A stretch of DNA of 29,789 nucleotides. Origin: Bacillota bacterium. GTDB lineage: Bacteria; Bacillota; Clostridia; Christensenellales; CAG-138. The stretch is taken from contig JAEWMV010000228.1 in assembly GCA_023393045.1 (NCBI GenBank), forward strand, positions 1-29,789, read 5' to 3'. The notes beneath the pieces are model-generated. The model was not told the origin of the DNA. It saw only the letters and a list, made by a program, of their open reading frames with translations, and did no database searches. Within the stretch, counting starts at the first letter, position 1; each line of letters opens with the position of its first letter. The translations under genes were made by a program, and so were the position numbers. Below are positions 14,809 through 22,263 of this stretch, piece after piece.

Positions 14809-14842
14809 GAACCGTCCCGCCCAAAAGCGGGGCGGTTCTTTT
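14809..14842 (+). terminator. Intrinsic terminator of the oad operon
   Basis: GAACCGTCCCGC (14809-14820) pairs with GCGGGGCGGTTC (14827-14838), 12 bp with one G-U pair, around a CCAAAA loop, followed by TTTT. Confidence 0.85.
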
Positions 14843-14891
14843 GCAGGATGAAAGCCTGCCGTGCAATTCTTTCATCTTTTGGCATTTATCA

Positions 14892-14920
14892 TTGCCATTG
14901 CCCAGCAAATCTGCTAGTAT
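14892..14920 (+). promoter_or_regulatory. Promoter of the surE-rpsA operon
   Basis: TTGCCA (14892-14897), a 17-base spacer and TAGTAT (14915-14920) preceded by TGC form an extended -10 promoter. It is the only promoter I see for seven overlapping genes up to 22150, apart from an internal one at 20460. Confidence 0.6.
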
Positions 14921-14952
14921 TGACTGGTAGATGAAACATGGAGAAATAAACG

Positions 14953-15717
14953 ATGCGCATTTTGCTATCCAATGACGACGGACTCTATTCACCGGGCATT
15001 CGCTTCCTTGCGGAAGCCTTGAAGGACGAACACGAGCTCTATATCAGCGCGCCCGATTCCGAAAAAAGCGGCGTGGCGCATTCCTTTACTTTTCTTACGA
15101 CGCTGCGCGCGGTGGAAACGCGCTTGGAGGGCTTGCCTGATATTCCCGCATATGCCGTATTTGGCACGCCCGCGGACTGCGTGAAGCTCGCCATAGGCAA
15201 CCTCATCCCGCAGCCTGACCTCGTGATTTCCGGCGTCAACCTCGGCGCGAACAGGGGGACGGACGTGTTTTATTCCGGCACGGTCGCCGCCGCGATGGAA
15301 GCCGCGCTCAACGGCGTGCGGGCGGTCGCGATCTCAAACGTCGCCTATCCGCCCACGGACTTCGGCGCGTGCGGGCCTGCCCTTCGCTATGGGATGAAGC
15401 TCATGGAGCTTGACGAAAGCCTCATGCTGCTCAACATCAACGTGCCTGATACGAGCGCCGAGGAGCTCAAGGGCTGCGTAATCACAAAGCTGAGCAATCA
15501 GGGATACAGGGCGGAATATGAAAAGCGGATAGATCCTTTCAATCGGCCTTATTACTGGACGACCTCCGAGCTCAACGCGTGCGACCCCAACGATACGGAT
15601 GACGACAAGCAATGGACGAAGCGGGGCTATGCGTCCATAACCCCATTGCTCACCTGCCTTTGCGACCATGACGCATTGGAGAGACTAAAAAAGCTGACGA
15701 GGGAGAATTGCAAATGA
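14953..15717 (+). CDS. surE: 5'/3'-nucleotidase SurE
   Basis: SurE is a metal-dependent phosphatase that acts on nucleoside 5'- and 3'-monophosphates and helps stationary-phase survival. The 254 residues are of normal length. The metal site DD (8-9) is in LLSNDDGLYSPGI, and the rest of the site is in SGVNLGANRGTDVFYSGTV (about 95-113), both fully conserved. The start is ATG 14953 after a weak GGAGA. The stop codon overlaps the next start as ATGA (15714-15717), so translation is coupled. It is the first gene of the operon that ends with ispH-rpsA. Confidence 0.96.
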   Translation: MRILLSNDDGLYSPGIRFLAEALKDEHELYISAPDSEKSGVAHSFTFLTTLRAVETRLEGLPDIPAYAVFGTPADCVKLAIGNLIPQPDLVISGVNLGANRGTDVFYSGTVAAAMEAALNGVRAVAISNVAYPPTDFGACGPALRYGMKLMELDESLMLLNINVPDTSAEELKGCVITKLSNQGYRAEYEKRIDPFNRPYYWTTSELNACDPNDTDDDKQWTKRGYASITPLLTCLCDHDALERLKKLTRENCK

Positions 15718-16616
15718 AGAAGTCTTTGGAAGGCAACGAAGAGAGCGACCTTCTGGTACGGCTCAACAATTCCTTCAAGAGCCTGAGCAAGGGGCAGAAG
15801 CAAATCGCGTCCTTTATATTGGAAAATTACGACAAGGCCGCCTTCATCACCGCCTCGAAGATGGGGCGCATCGTGGGCGTGAGCGAATCCACGGTGGTGC
15901 GCTTTGCCTACACGCTGGGGTACGACGGCTATCCCGAGTTGCAAAAGTCGCTGCAGGAGCTGATACGAAACAAGCTCACCAGCGTACAGCGTATCAAGCT
16001 CACCTCGGATATGAGCCAGAACGATGTGCTCAAAATCGTGTTGAAGGCGGATATGTCCAACATCCGTTCCACCATCGACGCCATCGACAACACCACTTTC
16101 AACGCGGTCGTCGATCAGCTTTTCTCCGCGAAAAAGGTCTATATCATCGGCATACGCAGCGCGTCGCCGCTTGCCCAGCTTCTTTCCTATTACCTTGGCA
16201 TGATGCTCGACAACATCGTGCTCGTCAGCTCCTCCATCGGCGATATTTATGAAAGCCTGTTTCGCATCGATGAAAACGACGCATGCTTTGGCATCAGCTT
16301 TCCGCGCTATTCGGCGCGCACCATCGACGCGCTCAAATTCGCAAAATCCAGGAACGCGCGCATCATCGCCCTCACGGACAGCACGTTTTCGCCCATCGCG
16401 GAGCTTGCGGACTTTTCCCTCATCGCCAAGAGCGATATGGCCTCCTTTGCCGATTCTCTCGTCGCTCCGCTGAGCCTTATAAACGCCTTGATCGTCGCAT
16501 GCAGCCTCAGACGCAAAGAGGACGTTTACGCGCGCTTCAGCCAGCTTGAGGCGCTCTGGGGAAGCCAGAGGATCTATGCATCGGGAACGGGGATAGGGGA
16601 GACAGACAGGCTGTAA
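15714..16616 (+). CDS. RpiR family transcriptional regulator (HTH and SIS domains)
   Basis: A 300-residue regulator with the N-terminal RpiR helix-turn-helix (about 10-85, with MGRIVGVSESTVVRFAYTLGY) and a C-terminal SIS sugar-phosphate-binding domain (about 125-260, with VYIIGIRSASPLAQLLSYYLG and GISFPRYSARTIDALKFAKS). Such proteins sense phosphosugars and control sugar or amino-sugar genes. No sugar gene is nearby, so the target is unknown. The start is ATG 15714, 8 bases after AGGGAGA, overlapping the surE stop. A TTG at 15708 is less likely. Its stop overlaps the next start as TAATG. Confidence 0.92.
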   Translation: MKKSLEGNEESDLLVRLNNSFKSLSKGQKQIASFILENYDKAAFITASKMGRIVGVSESTVVRFAYTLGYDGYPELQKSLQELIRNKLTSVQRIKLTSDMSQNDVLKIVLKADMSNIRSTIDAIDNTTFNAVVDQLFSAKKVYIIGIRSASPLAQLLSYYLGMMLDNIVLVSSSIGDIYESLFRIDENDACFGISFPRYSARTIDALKFAKSRNARIIALTDSTFSPIAELADFSLIAKSDMASFADSLVAPLSLINALIVACSLRRKEDVYARFSQLEALWGSQRIYASGTGIGETDRL

Positions 16617-17242
16617 TGAAGCTTACTTTGGTGCGTCACGGCCAAACGGACTGGAACACCTGTAAAAGGGTGCAGGGCAGAACGGACACCAGCCTCAACG
16701 AAAGGGGCGTCCTGCAGGCGAAAGCCGCCGCGGAATACTTCGTGGGCAAGGGCATCGGCGCGGTCTATTGTGCGCCGCTTATGCGGGCGCGCCATACGGC
16801 GCAAGCCATCGCCGCGCGCGCGGGAATCGAAAACATTCGGGTGCTCGACGGCTTGACCGAAATCAATTTCGGCGCATGGGAGGGGAAGACCGACAAGGAG
16901 CTCATCGCGGAGTTCCCCGGCCATTGGGGCGATTGGAACTGGGTGCTGGACGCGCGGCTGTGCCGCGAAATCGGCGCGGAGAGCGCGGATGAAATACTCG
17001 CCCGCGCGATTTCCTGCATTGAGAGGATAAAGGACGAGAATCCACCCGATGCGCACATCGCCATCGTCAGCCACACCATGCCCATCAAGCTTTTGACTGC
17101 GCACTACATCGGCCTGCCCTTGAGCCGGATACGGCATATCCGCATCGACAACTGTGCCTCGAGCGTGCTGAAGCTCCACGAGGACGGGGGCGCGACGCTC
17201 CTGTGCTGGAACGATACTTCCTATCTCGGAGGTTTGCTGTGA
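16616..17242 (+). CDS. Histidine phosphatase family protein (phosphoglycerate mutase-like)
   Basis: A 208-residue member of the RHG histidine phosphatase superfamily. The phosphohistidine motif VRHGQTDWN is at residues 6-14, the acid block INFGAWEGKT at about 83-92, and the second catalytic His in VSHTMPIKLL at about 151. These features are shared by CobC, GpmB-type and broad-specificity phosphatases. No cobalamin or glycolysis gene is nearby, so no substrate is assigned. It is embedded between the RpiR regulator and the flavoprotein with overlaps on both sides (TAATG before, GTGA after), so it is strictly co-expressed. Confidence 0.88.
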   Translation: MKLTLVRHGQTDWNTCKRVQGRTDTSLNERGVLQAKAAAEYFVGKGIGAVYCAPLMRARHTAQAIAARAGIENIRVLDGLTEINFGAWEGKTDKELIAEFPGHWGDWNWVLDARLCREIGAESADEILARAISCIERIKDENPPDAHIAIVSHTMPIKLLTAHYIGLPLSRIRHIRIDNCASSVLKLHEDGGATLLCWNDTSYLGGLL

Positions 17243-18456
17243 GCCGCGTGGCGGTCATAGGCGGCGGGCCCGCCGGCATGATGGCGGCATATGAGGCGGC
17301 AAAGCGCAATCACGCGGTGACGCTTTTTGAACGCAACGAAAAGCTCGGCAAAAAGCTCTACATCACCGGGAAGGGCCGCTGCAATTTCACCAATTCCGCC
17401 GATATCGCGGACTTCTTTGCCAATATACCGCGCAACCCGCGCTTCCTCTACAGCGCGCTTTATGGCTTCACAAACGAGGATGCGATGGCGTTCTTGCATG
17501 AAGCGGGTGTGAAAACAAAGGTCGAGCGCGGCGGAAGGGTTTTTCCCGAATCGGATAAATCGAGCGACGTGATACGCGCACTCGCCTCCCGCCTCGCGCA
17601 GGCGGAGGTCACGCTCAAGCTCAACGCGCGGGTGAAGCGCGTCGCGGGCGCGGAAGGGAATTTCACTCTGGATGTGAATGATGAAACTTTCCGCTTCGAT
17701 CAGGTCATACTCGCTACGGGCGGCTTAAGCTACCCTTCCACGGGCTCAACGGGCGACGGCTACGCGTTTGCCAAGGCCTTCGGTCATACGGTCACGGAGT
17801 GCAAGCCCTCGCTCATCTCCTTCGAGACGCTCGAGGAATGGCCGAAAAGGCTCATGGGCCTGTCGCTTCGAAACGTCGTCCTCACAGCCTTCGACGCGCG
17901 CGGGAAAAAGCGTTATGAGGAGCTCGGCGAAATGCTCTTTACGCATTACGGCGTGTCCGGGCCGCTGGTATTGAGCGCGAGCAGCGTGCTTGCGGACGAA
18001 CCGGCGGGGGCGAAACTCGTCATCGACCTCAAGCCGGGGCTTGACGAGCAGGAGCTTGACAAACGCATACTGCGCGATTTTGAAATGAACATCAAGCGGC
18101 ATTTTATCAATGCGCTCGACGCGCTGCTTCCGCAGAAGCTCATCCCCGTCATCGTGGAACTATCGGGCATACCGGGGGAGACGGAGGTTCACCAGATCAC
18201 GCGCGAAATGCGAAGGAACCTGTGCGTCAAGCTGAAAAACCTCGAAGTGAGCGTGGCACGCGCCCGCCCGATAGAAGAGGCCATCATCACGCGGGGCGGC
18301 GTGAAGGTGGGGGAGATCGACCCTTCGAGCATGGAGTCGAAGCTTGTCAAAGGACTTTATTTCGCCGGAGAGATGATCGACGTGGACGCTTTCACCGGCG
18401 GCTTCAACATACAAATCGCCTGCTCAACGGGAGCGTTGGCGGGAAGGAGCGCGTGA
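17239..18456 (+). CDS. BaiN/HI0933 family NAD(P)/FAD-dependent oxidoreductase
   Basis: A 405-residue flavoprotein. The start is GTG 17239, 5 bases after GGAGGT, overlapping the previous stop as GTGA. The FAD dinucleotide motif VAVIGGGPAGMMAAYEAAK is at residues 4-22, and the family block GKKLYITGKGRCNFTN follows at about 37-52. Further motifs are ATGGLSYPSTGSTGDGYAFA and the C-terminal FAGEMIDVDAFTGGFNIQIA, which closes the FAD site. Family members include BaiN, named for bile acid dehydration/reduction steps, but the gene next to cmk is near universal in Clostridia and is probably housekeeping. The substrate is unknown. Confidence 0.9.
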   Translation: MSRVAVIGGGPAGMMAAYEAAKRNHAVTLFERNEKLGKKLYITGKGRCNFTNSADIADFFANIPRNPRFLYSALYGFTNEDAMAFLHEAGVKTKVERGGRVFPESDKSSDVIRALASRLAQAEVTLKLNARVKRVAGAEGNFTLDVNDETFRFDQVILATGGLSYPSTGSTGDGYAFAKAFGHTVTECKPSLISFETLEEWPKRLMGLSLRNVVLTAFDARGKKRYEELGEMLFTHYGVSGPLVLSASSVLADEPAGAKLVIDLKPGLDEQELDKRILRDFEMNIKRHFINALDALLPQKLIPVIVELSGIPGETEVHQITREMRRNLCVKLKNLEVSVARARPIEEAIITRGGVKVGEIDPSSMESKLVKGLYFAGEMIDVDAFTGGFNIQIACSTGALAGRSA

Positions 18457-18459
18457 GCG

Positions 18460-19134
18460 ATGGAAAGGCTTAACATAGCCATCGACGGGCCCGCGGGCGC
18501 GGGCAAGAGCACGATAGCAAAGGCTCTGGCAAAGGAGCTTCATATACTATATCTCGACACGGGCGCGATGTATCGCGCGCTCGCGCTCAAGGCAATACGT
18601 GGCGGCATCGACCCGAACGACAGGGAGCGCGTCATACCCATGCTCAAGGACACGACCGTCAGCGTCGCGAGCGAAAACGGCGCGCAGCGTACATTGCTCG
18701 ACGGGGAGGATGTGTCGGACATTATCCGCACGCAGCAGATCGCCAAGGGTGCCTCCGATATCAGTGCCATACCCGAGGTGCGCCTGAAGCTCGTCGCCTG
18801 CCAGCAGGAAATCGCGAGAGAAAACGATGTGGTCATGGAAGGGCGCGACATGGGCTCCTACGTCATCCCACATACGCCGCATAAGTTCTATGTTACGGCC
18901 ACGAGCGACGAGCGGGCGAAAAGGCGGCGCAAGGAGCTTGTGGCCAAGGGCGCCGAGCTCGACAAAACGCACGAGCAGATCAAGAATGAGATAGAAATGC
19001 GCGATTATAACGACAGCCACCGCGCCTTTGCGCCGCTCACGCGCACGCCCGACGCGGTTCTGATCGACACGACGGAGATGAGCATCGAGGAGGCGGTCGA
19101 CGCCGTACTCGCGCACATAAGGGGGCGGGGCTGA
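18460..19134 (+). CDS. cmk: Cytidylate kinase
   Basis: Cmk phosphorylates CMP and dCMP with ATP. The 224 residues start at ATG 18460 after GGAAGGAGCG. The P-loop DGPAGAGKST is at residues 8-17, LYLDTGAMYRALALKA follows, the CMP-binding block is EGRDMGSYVIPH, and the lid region is ATSDERAKRRRKEL with RDYNDSHRAFAPLTRTPDA near the end. The GRDMGSY wording varies slightly from the common GRDIGT. It starts 3 bases after the flavoprotein stop and overlaps plsC as TGATG. The cmk-plsC-ispH-rpsA order is typical of Clostridia. Confidence 0.96.
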   Translation: MERLNIAIDGPAGAGKSTIAKALAKELHILYLDTGAMYRALALKAIRGGIDPNDRERVIPMLKDTTVSVASENGAQRTLLDGEDVSDIIRTQQIAKGASDISAIPEVRLKLVACQQEIARENDVVMEGRDMGSYVIPHTPHKFYVTATSDERAKRRRKELVAKGAELDKTHEQIKNEIEMRDYNDSHRAFAPLTRTPDAVLIDTTEMSIEEAVDAVLAHIRGRG

Positions 19135-19736
19135 TGGTCTACGTTCTGCTCAAATTCCTCATCGGGCCGTTTATCGCGCTGTTTCTGAGCCCCATCGTCT
19201 ATGGCAAGCAGAACCTTCGCATAAAGGGCAAGGCCATCATCATCTGCAATCATCGCTCCATGATGGACCCCATCGTGCTGGGGCTTGTCACGCCCCGCAT
19301 CATCCATTTCATGGCCAAGAAGGAAATTTTTGCGTCCAAGCTGGGCAATCTCTTTTTTCGCTCCCTCTGCGCGTTTCCGGTCAACAGGAAGAACATGGAC
19401 CTGCAGTCTATAAAAAGCGCGTTGACGGTGCTCGATCGGGGCAAGGTGTTCGGCATTTTTCCGGAGGGCAAACGCGAGGTGAGCGATTCGCTGGATGAAT
19501 TTGAACGGGGCACCGCGTTTTTTGCCATACGCTCCGGCGCGCCCGTGATTCCCGTGTACATCCACCCCGACGCGTCGAGGAGATACAGGCCGGTGCTCAT
19601 CGTGGGCAAGCCCATCGACATCAGCTCCATCGTCGCCAATGCCAACAAGACCTCCATGATCGAGGTCGTGACGGATGAGCTGGCGGACGCCATCGACGCG
19701 CTCCGGCTCGAACTGGAGGAGATCTATTGCGAATAA
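19134..19736 (+). CDS. plsC: 1-acyl-sn-glycerol-3-phosphate acyltransferase
   Basis: PlsC adds the second acyl chain to lysophosphatidic acid, giving phosphatidic acid at the inner membrane face. The 200 residues contain the catalytic HX4D motif as NHRSMMD (His40, Asp45), the second acyltransferase motif around FPVNRKNMD, the FPEG motif (109-112, in FPEGKREVSD) and the IPVYIHPDA block. An N-terminal hydrophobic segment (residues 3-25) anchors it. It overlaps cmk by 1 base and ispH by 10 bases. Confidence 0.93.
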   Translation: MVYVLLKFLIGPFIALFLSPIVYGKQNLRIKGKAIIICNHRSMMDPIVLGLVTPRIIHFMAKKEIFASKLGNLFFRSLCAFPVNRKNMDLQSIKSALTVLDRGKVFGIFPEGKREVSDSLDEFERGTAFFAIRSGAPVIPVYIHPDASRRYRPVLIVGKPIDISSIVANANKTSMIEVVTDELADAIDALRLELEEIYCE

Positions 19737-22150
19737 TCACGGCGAAAAACATAGGCTTCTGCTTCGGCGTGAGGCGCGCGCTCGACATGGCGTATTCTCT
19801 CGCGGGCACGAAGGAGCGCGTCTATACGCTGGGCGAACTCATCCATAACGCGGCGGTCACGGGCGAACTCTCCGAAAAAGGCGTCCTGGCGATAGACGGG
19901 CCCGATCAGGCGCCGGAGGGCGCGATGGTGCTCATCCGCTCCCACGGCGTTGCGCCCGCGCTCGTCGAGGCGTGCGCAAAACGCGGCCTCGCGCTCGTTG
20001 ACGCGACCTGCCCCTTCGTGGAGAAAATTCATCAAATTGTCCGCGCCAATTATGAGGACGGGCGGCGCATCGCCATTTTCGGCAAGTCGGAGCATCCCGA
20101 ATGCATAGGCATCAACGGCTGCTGTGAGAACAGCGCGGTTTTTCTTACACGGGCGGAGGATATCTGTCAGTTTGATCCCGCGAAGCCCCTGTGCATCGTC
20201 GCGCAGACGACCGCGAGCGCAGAGGAGTATGAGCGAATATGCAAAGCGGCAGCCGCGCATATGAAGGACGTTGTCATGGCGGACACGCTTTGCACGGCGA
20301 CAAGGGCGCGCCAGAAGGAAGCGGGGGAGATGAGCAGGATGTGCTCCGTCATGCTCGTGCTCGGCGACAAATGCAGTTCCAACACGGCGCAACTTGCACA
20401 AGTATGTAAAAAAAATTGTTACAATGTATATTCGATAGCAAAAGTAGACGAACTGCCACTTGAAAAAATTCATGCGGATGATATAATAGGTATTGTTTCG
20501 GGCGCTTCTGCGCCGGACGCGATCATTAGGGAGGTTATTGCAAGGATGAGTGAACTGGAAAAGACGATGGCTGAGAGCCCCGTAGAAAACGAAGAGGTTA
20601 AAGCGGAAGCAGCAGCTACCGTCGAAGAACCCGTCGCGTCGGAGCCGATGGAAGCTCCCGCTGCGGATGAAGCCACGGACGCGGGCGAAAGCCCTGCTGC
20701 CGGGGAAGCCCCCGCCGCCGAGGAACCCAAGGCCGACGATACCGGCGCAGCCGAAGAACAGCCTGCCGAAGAAAAAAACGAAAATGCCGAGGCGAGTTTT
20801 GCCGAGGCATTCGAAAAGACGCTTGTGCGCATCAGGAACGGACAGGTACTCACCGGTTCCGTCGTGCAGGTGAACGACGGCGAGGTCTGCGTCAACATCG
20901 GCTATAAGTCGGACGGATTCATCCCTCGCAACGAATTCTCCTCCGACCCCGACGTGAAGCCCGAGGAAGCCGTCAAGATCGGCGACAAAATCGAGGTCGA
21001 GGTCATCAAGGTGAACGACGGCGAAGGCAATGTGCTGCTTTCCCGCAAGAATGTTGAAAGCAAAAAGGTCTGGGACGCCCTCATGCAGGACGACCAGATT
21101 ACGGACAAGGTCTTTGAGGGCCAGGGCAAGGAAGTCGTCAAGGGCGGCCTCATTGCCACGATAGACGGCATACGCGCCTTCGTGCCCGCCTCGCAGCTTT
21201 CAACCAAATATGTTGAAAATATCGCGGAGTATGTCGGCAATCCGATATCGCTCAAAGTAATCGAAGTGGACAAGGCCAGAAAGCGCATCGTCGCCTCCCA
21301 CAAGGCGGTCATGCTCGCCGAGGCCGAGGAGGCCCGCAAGCAGAAGTGGGCGGAGCTCGAGGTCGGCGCGAAGGTGAACGGCGTCGTGAGGCGGCTCACC
21401 GACTTCGGCGCGTTCGTGGACATCGGCGGCGGCATAGACGGCCTCGTCCATGTGACGGACGTCGCGTGGGGCCGCGTGAAGCACCCCAAGGACGTATTGA
21501 GCGTCGGGCAGGAAATCGAAGTCATCATCCGCGATGTGGATGTGGAGAAGCAGCGCGTGTCCCTCGGCTACAAGCAGCTCCAGCCCAAGCCCTGGACGAT
21601 GGCGGATCAGAAGTATCCCGTCGGCACCATCGTGGAAGGCAAGGTCGTGCGCATCGTGCCCTTCGGCGCGTTCGTCGCGCTCGAGCCCACCATCGACGGC
21701 TTGATCCACATTTCCCAGGTGGGCGTGAAGCGCATCGCCAAGGTGGAGGATGAAGTCAACGTGGGCGACATCGTGCGCTGCAAGGTGCTCGACGTGAACG
21801 TGGAAGCCAAGCGCATCAGCCTTTCCCGCCGCGAGGCGCTGCTTGACGAGCATCCCGAAATCGCGGAAGAGCTTGCCGCAGAGAAGGCCGAGCGCGAACG
21901 CATCGCCGCTGAGCGCGCCGAACAGCGCGCCGCGTCCGACGCCGCCAGGCAGCAGCAGCAACAGGAGCGCCGCGGCCCTGAGCGCGCGGAGCGCAATGAC
22001 CGTCCGGAGCGCCGCGAGCGCAGCGACAGGCCCCGCCGCGAGGAGAACGATTACGATCTGCCGCCCGTGCAGTCCGTGAGTACTTCCATGGCGGATCTGC
22101 TTGCGGCCGCGATAGGCGGTTCCGAATCGAACGAGGAAAAGGACGAATAA
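19727..22150 (+). CDS. ispH-rpsA: Fusion of IspH (HMBPP reductase) and ribosomal protein S1
   Basis: One frame of 807 residues joins two proteins. It starts at TTG 19727, 6 bases after GGAGGA. Residues 1-273 are IspH, the 4Fe-4S enzyme making IPP and DMAPP in the MEP pathway. Cluster ligands Cys12, Cys95 and Cys189, substrate residues His40, His73 and His123, and Glu125 in HPE are all present. Residues 274-370 are an acidic, Ala/Glu/Pro-rich linker. Four S1 RNA-binding domains follow (about 372-440, 460-530, 547-620 and 633-705), then a Gln/Arg/Glu-rich tail (about 735-785). The fusion is known in Clostridia. An AT-rich segment at 20400-20500 carries a promoter, and Met274 (20546) has its own ribosome binding site. 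Both parts look functional. Confidence 0.95.
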   Translation: MRIITAKNIGFCFGVRRALDMAYSLAGTKERVYTLGELIHNAAVTGELSEKGVLAIDGPDQAPEGAMVLIRSHGVAPALVEACAKRGLALVDATCPFVEKIHQIVRANYEDGRRIAIFGKSEHPECIGINGCCENSAVFLTRAEDICQFDPAKPLCIVAQTTASAEEYERICKAAAAHMKDVVMADTLCTATRARQKEAGEMSRMCSVMLVLGDKCSSNTAQLAQVCKKNCYNVYSIAKVDELPLEKIHADDIIGIVSGASAPDAIIREVIARMSELEKTMAESPVENEEVKAEAAATVEEPVASEPMEAPAADEATDAGESPAAGEAPAAEEPKADDTGAAEEQPAEEKNENAEASFAEAFEKTLVRIRNGQVLTGSVVQVNDGEVCVNIGYKSDGFIPRNEFSSDPDVKPEEAVKIGDKIEVEVIKVNDGEGNVLLSRKNVESKKVWDALMQDDQITDKVFEGQGKEVVKGGLIATIDGIRAFVPASQLSTKYVENIAEYVGNPISLKVIEVDKARKRIVASHKAVMLAEAEEARKQKWAELEVGAKVNGVVRRLTDFGAFVDIGGGIDGLVHVTDVAWGRVKHPKDVLSVGQEIEVIIRDVDVEKQRVSLGYKQLQPKPWTMADQKYPVGTIVEGKVVRIVPFGAFVALEPTIDGLIHISQVGVKRIAKVEDEVNVGDIVRCKVLDVNVEAKRISLSRREALLDEHPEIAEELAAEKAERERIAAERAEQRAASDAARQQQQQERRGPERAERNDRPERRERSDRPRREENDYDLPPVQSVSTSMADLLAAAIGGSESNEEKDE
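20460..20487 (+). promoter_or_regulatory. Internal extended -10 promoter within ispH-rpsA
   Basis: TTGAAA (20460-20465), a 16-base spacer and a perfect TATAAT (20482-20487) preceded by TGA lie inside the last codons of the IspH part. The codons used here (GAT GAT ATA ATA) are AT-rich against a GC-rich gene. Start would be near 20494. Confidence 0.65.
20528..20548 (+). promoter_or_regulatory. Internal ribosome binding site and start for free S1
   Basis: AGGGAGGT (20528-20535) lies 10 bases before an in-frame ATG at 20546 (MSELEKTM). This is exactly the IspH/S1 junction. Use of this start would give a 534-residue S1 protein. Confidence 0.55.
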
Positions 22151-22164
22151 CAGCAGTATACCTT

Positions 22165-22195
22165 CGGAGCGAGTCGAAAGGCTCGCTCCGTTTTT
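22165..22195 (+). terminator. Intrinsic terminator of the surE-rpsA operon
   Basis: CGGAGCGAG (22165-22173) pairs with CTCGCTCCG (22182-22190). Two inner pairs (T-G and C-G) close a GAAA tetraloop. TTTTTG follows. Confidence 0.9.
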
Positions 22196-22228
22196 GTAAT
22201 TGCGCTTTTATAAAAACACATTATGTAG

Positions 22229-22234
22229 TATAAT
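22229..22234 (+). promoter_or_regulatory. Candidate -10 of the ftsK operon promoter
   Basis: A perfect TATAAT lies in an AT-rich gap after the S1 terminator. The best -35 at 17 bases is only TTTTAT (22206-22211), so the promoter is weakly supported. Confidence 0.4.
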
Positions 22235-22263
22235 ATCCGGGTAAAATGCGCAAAGAGGTACGC

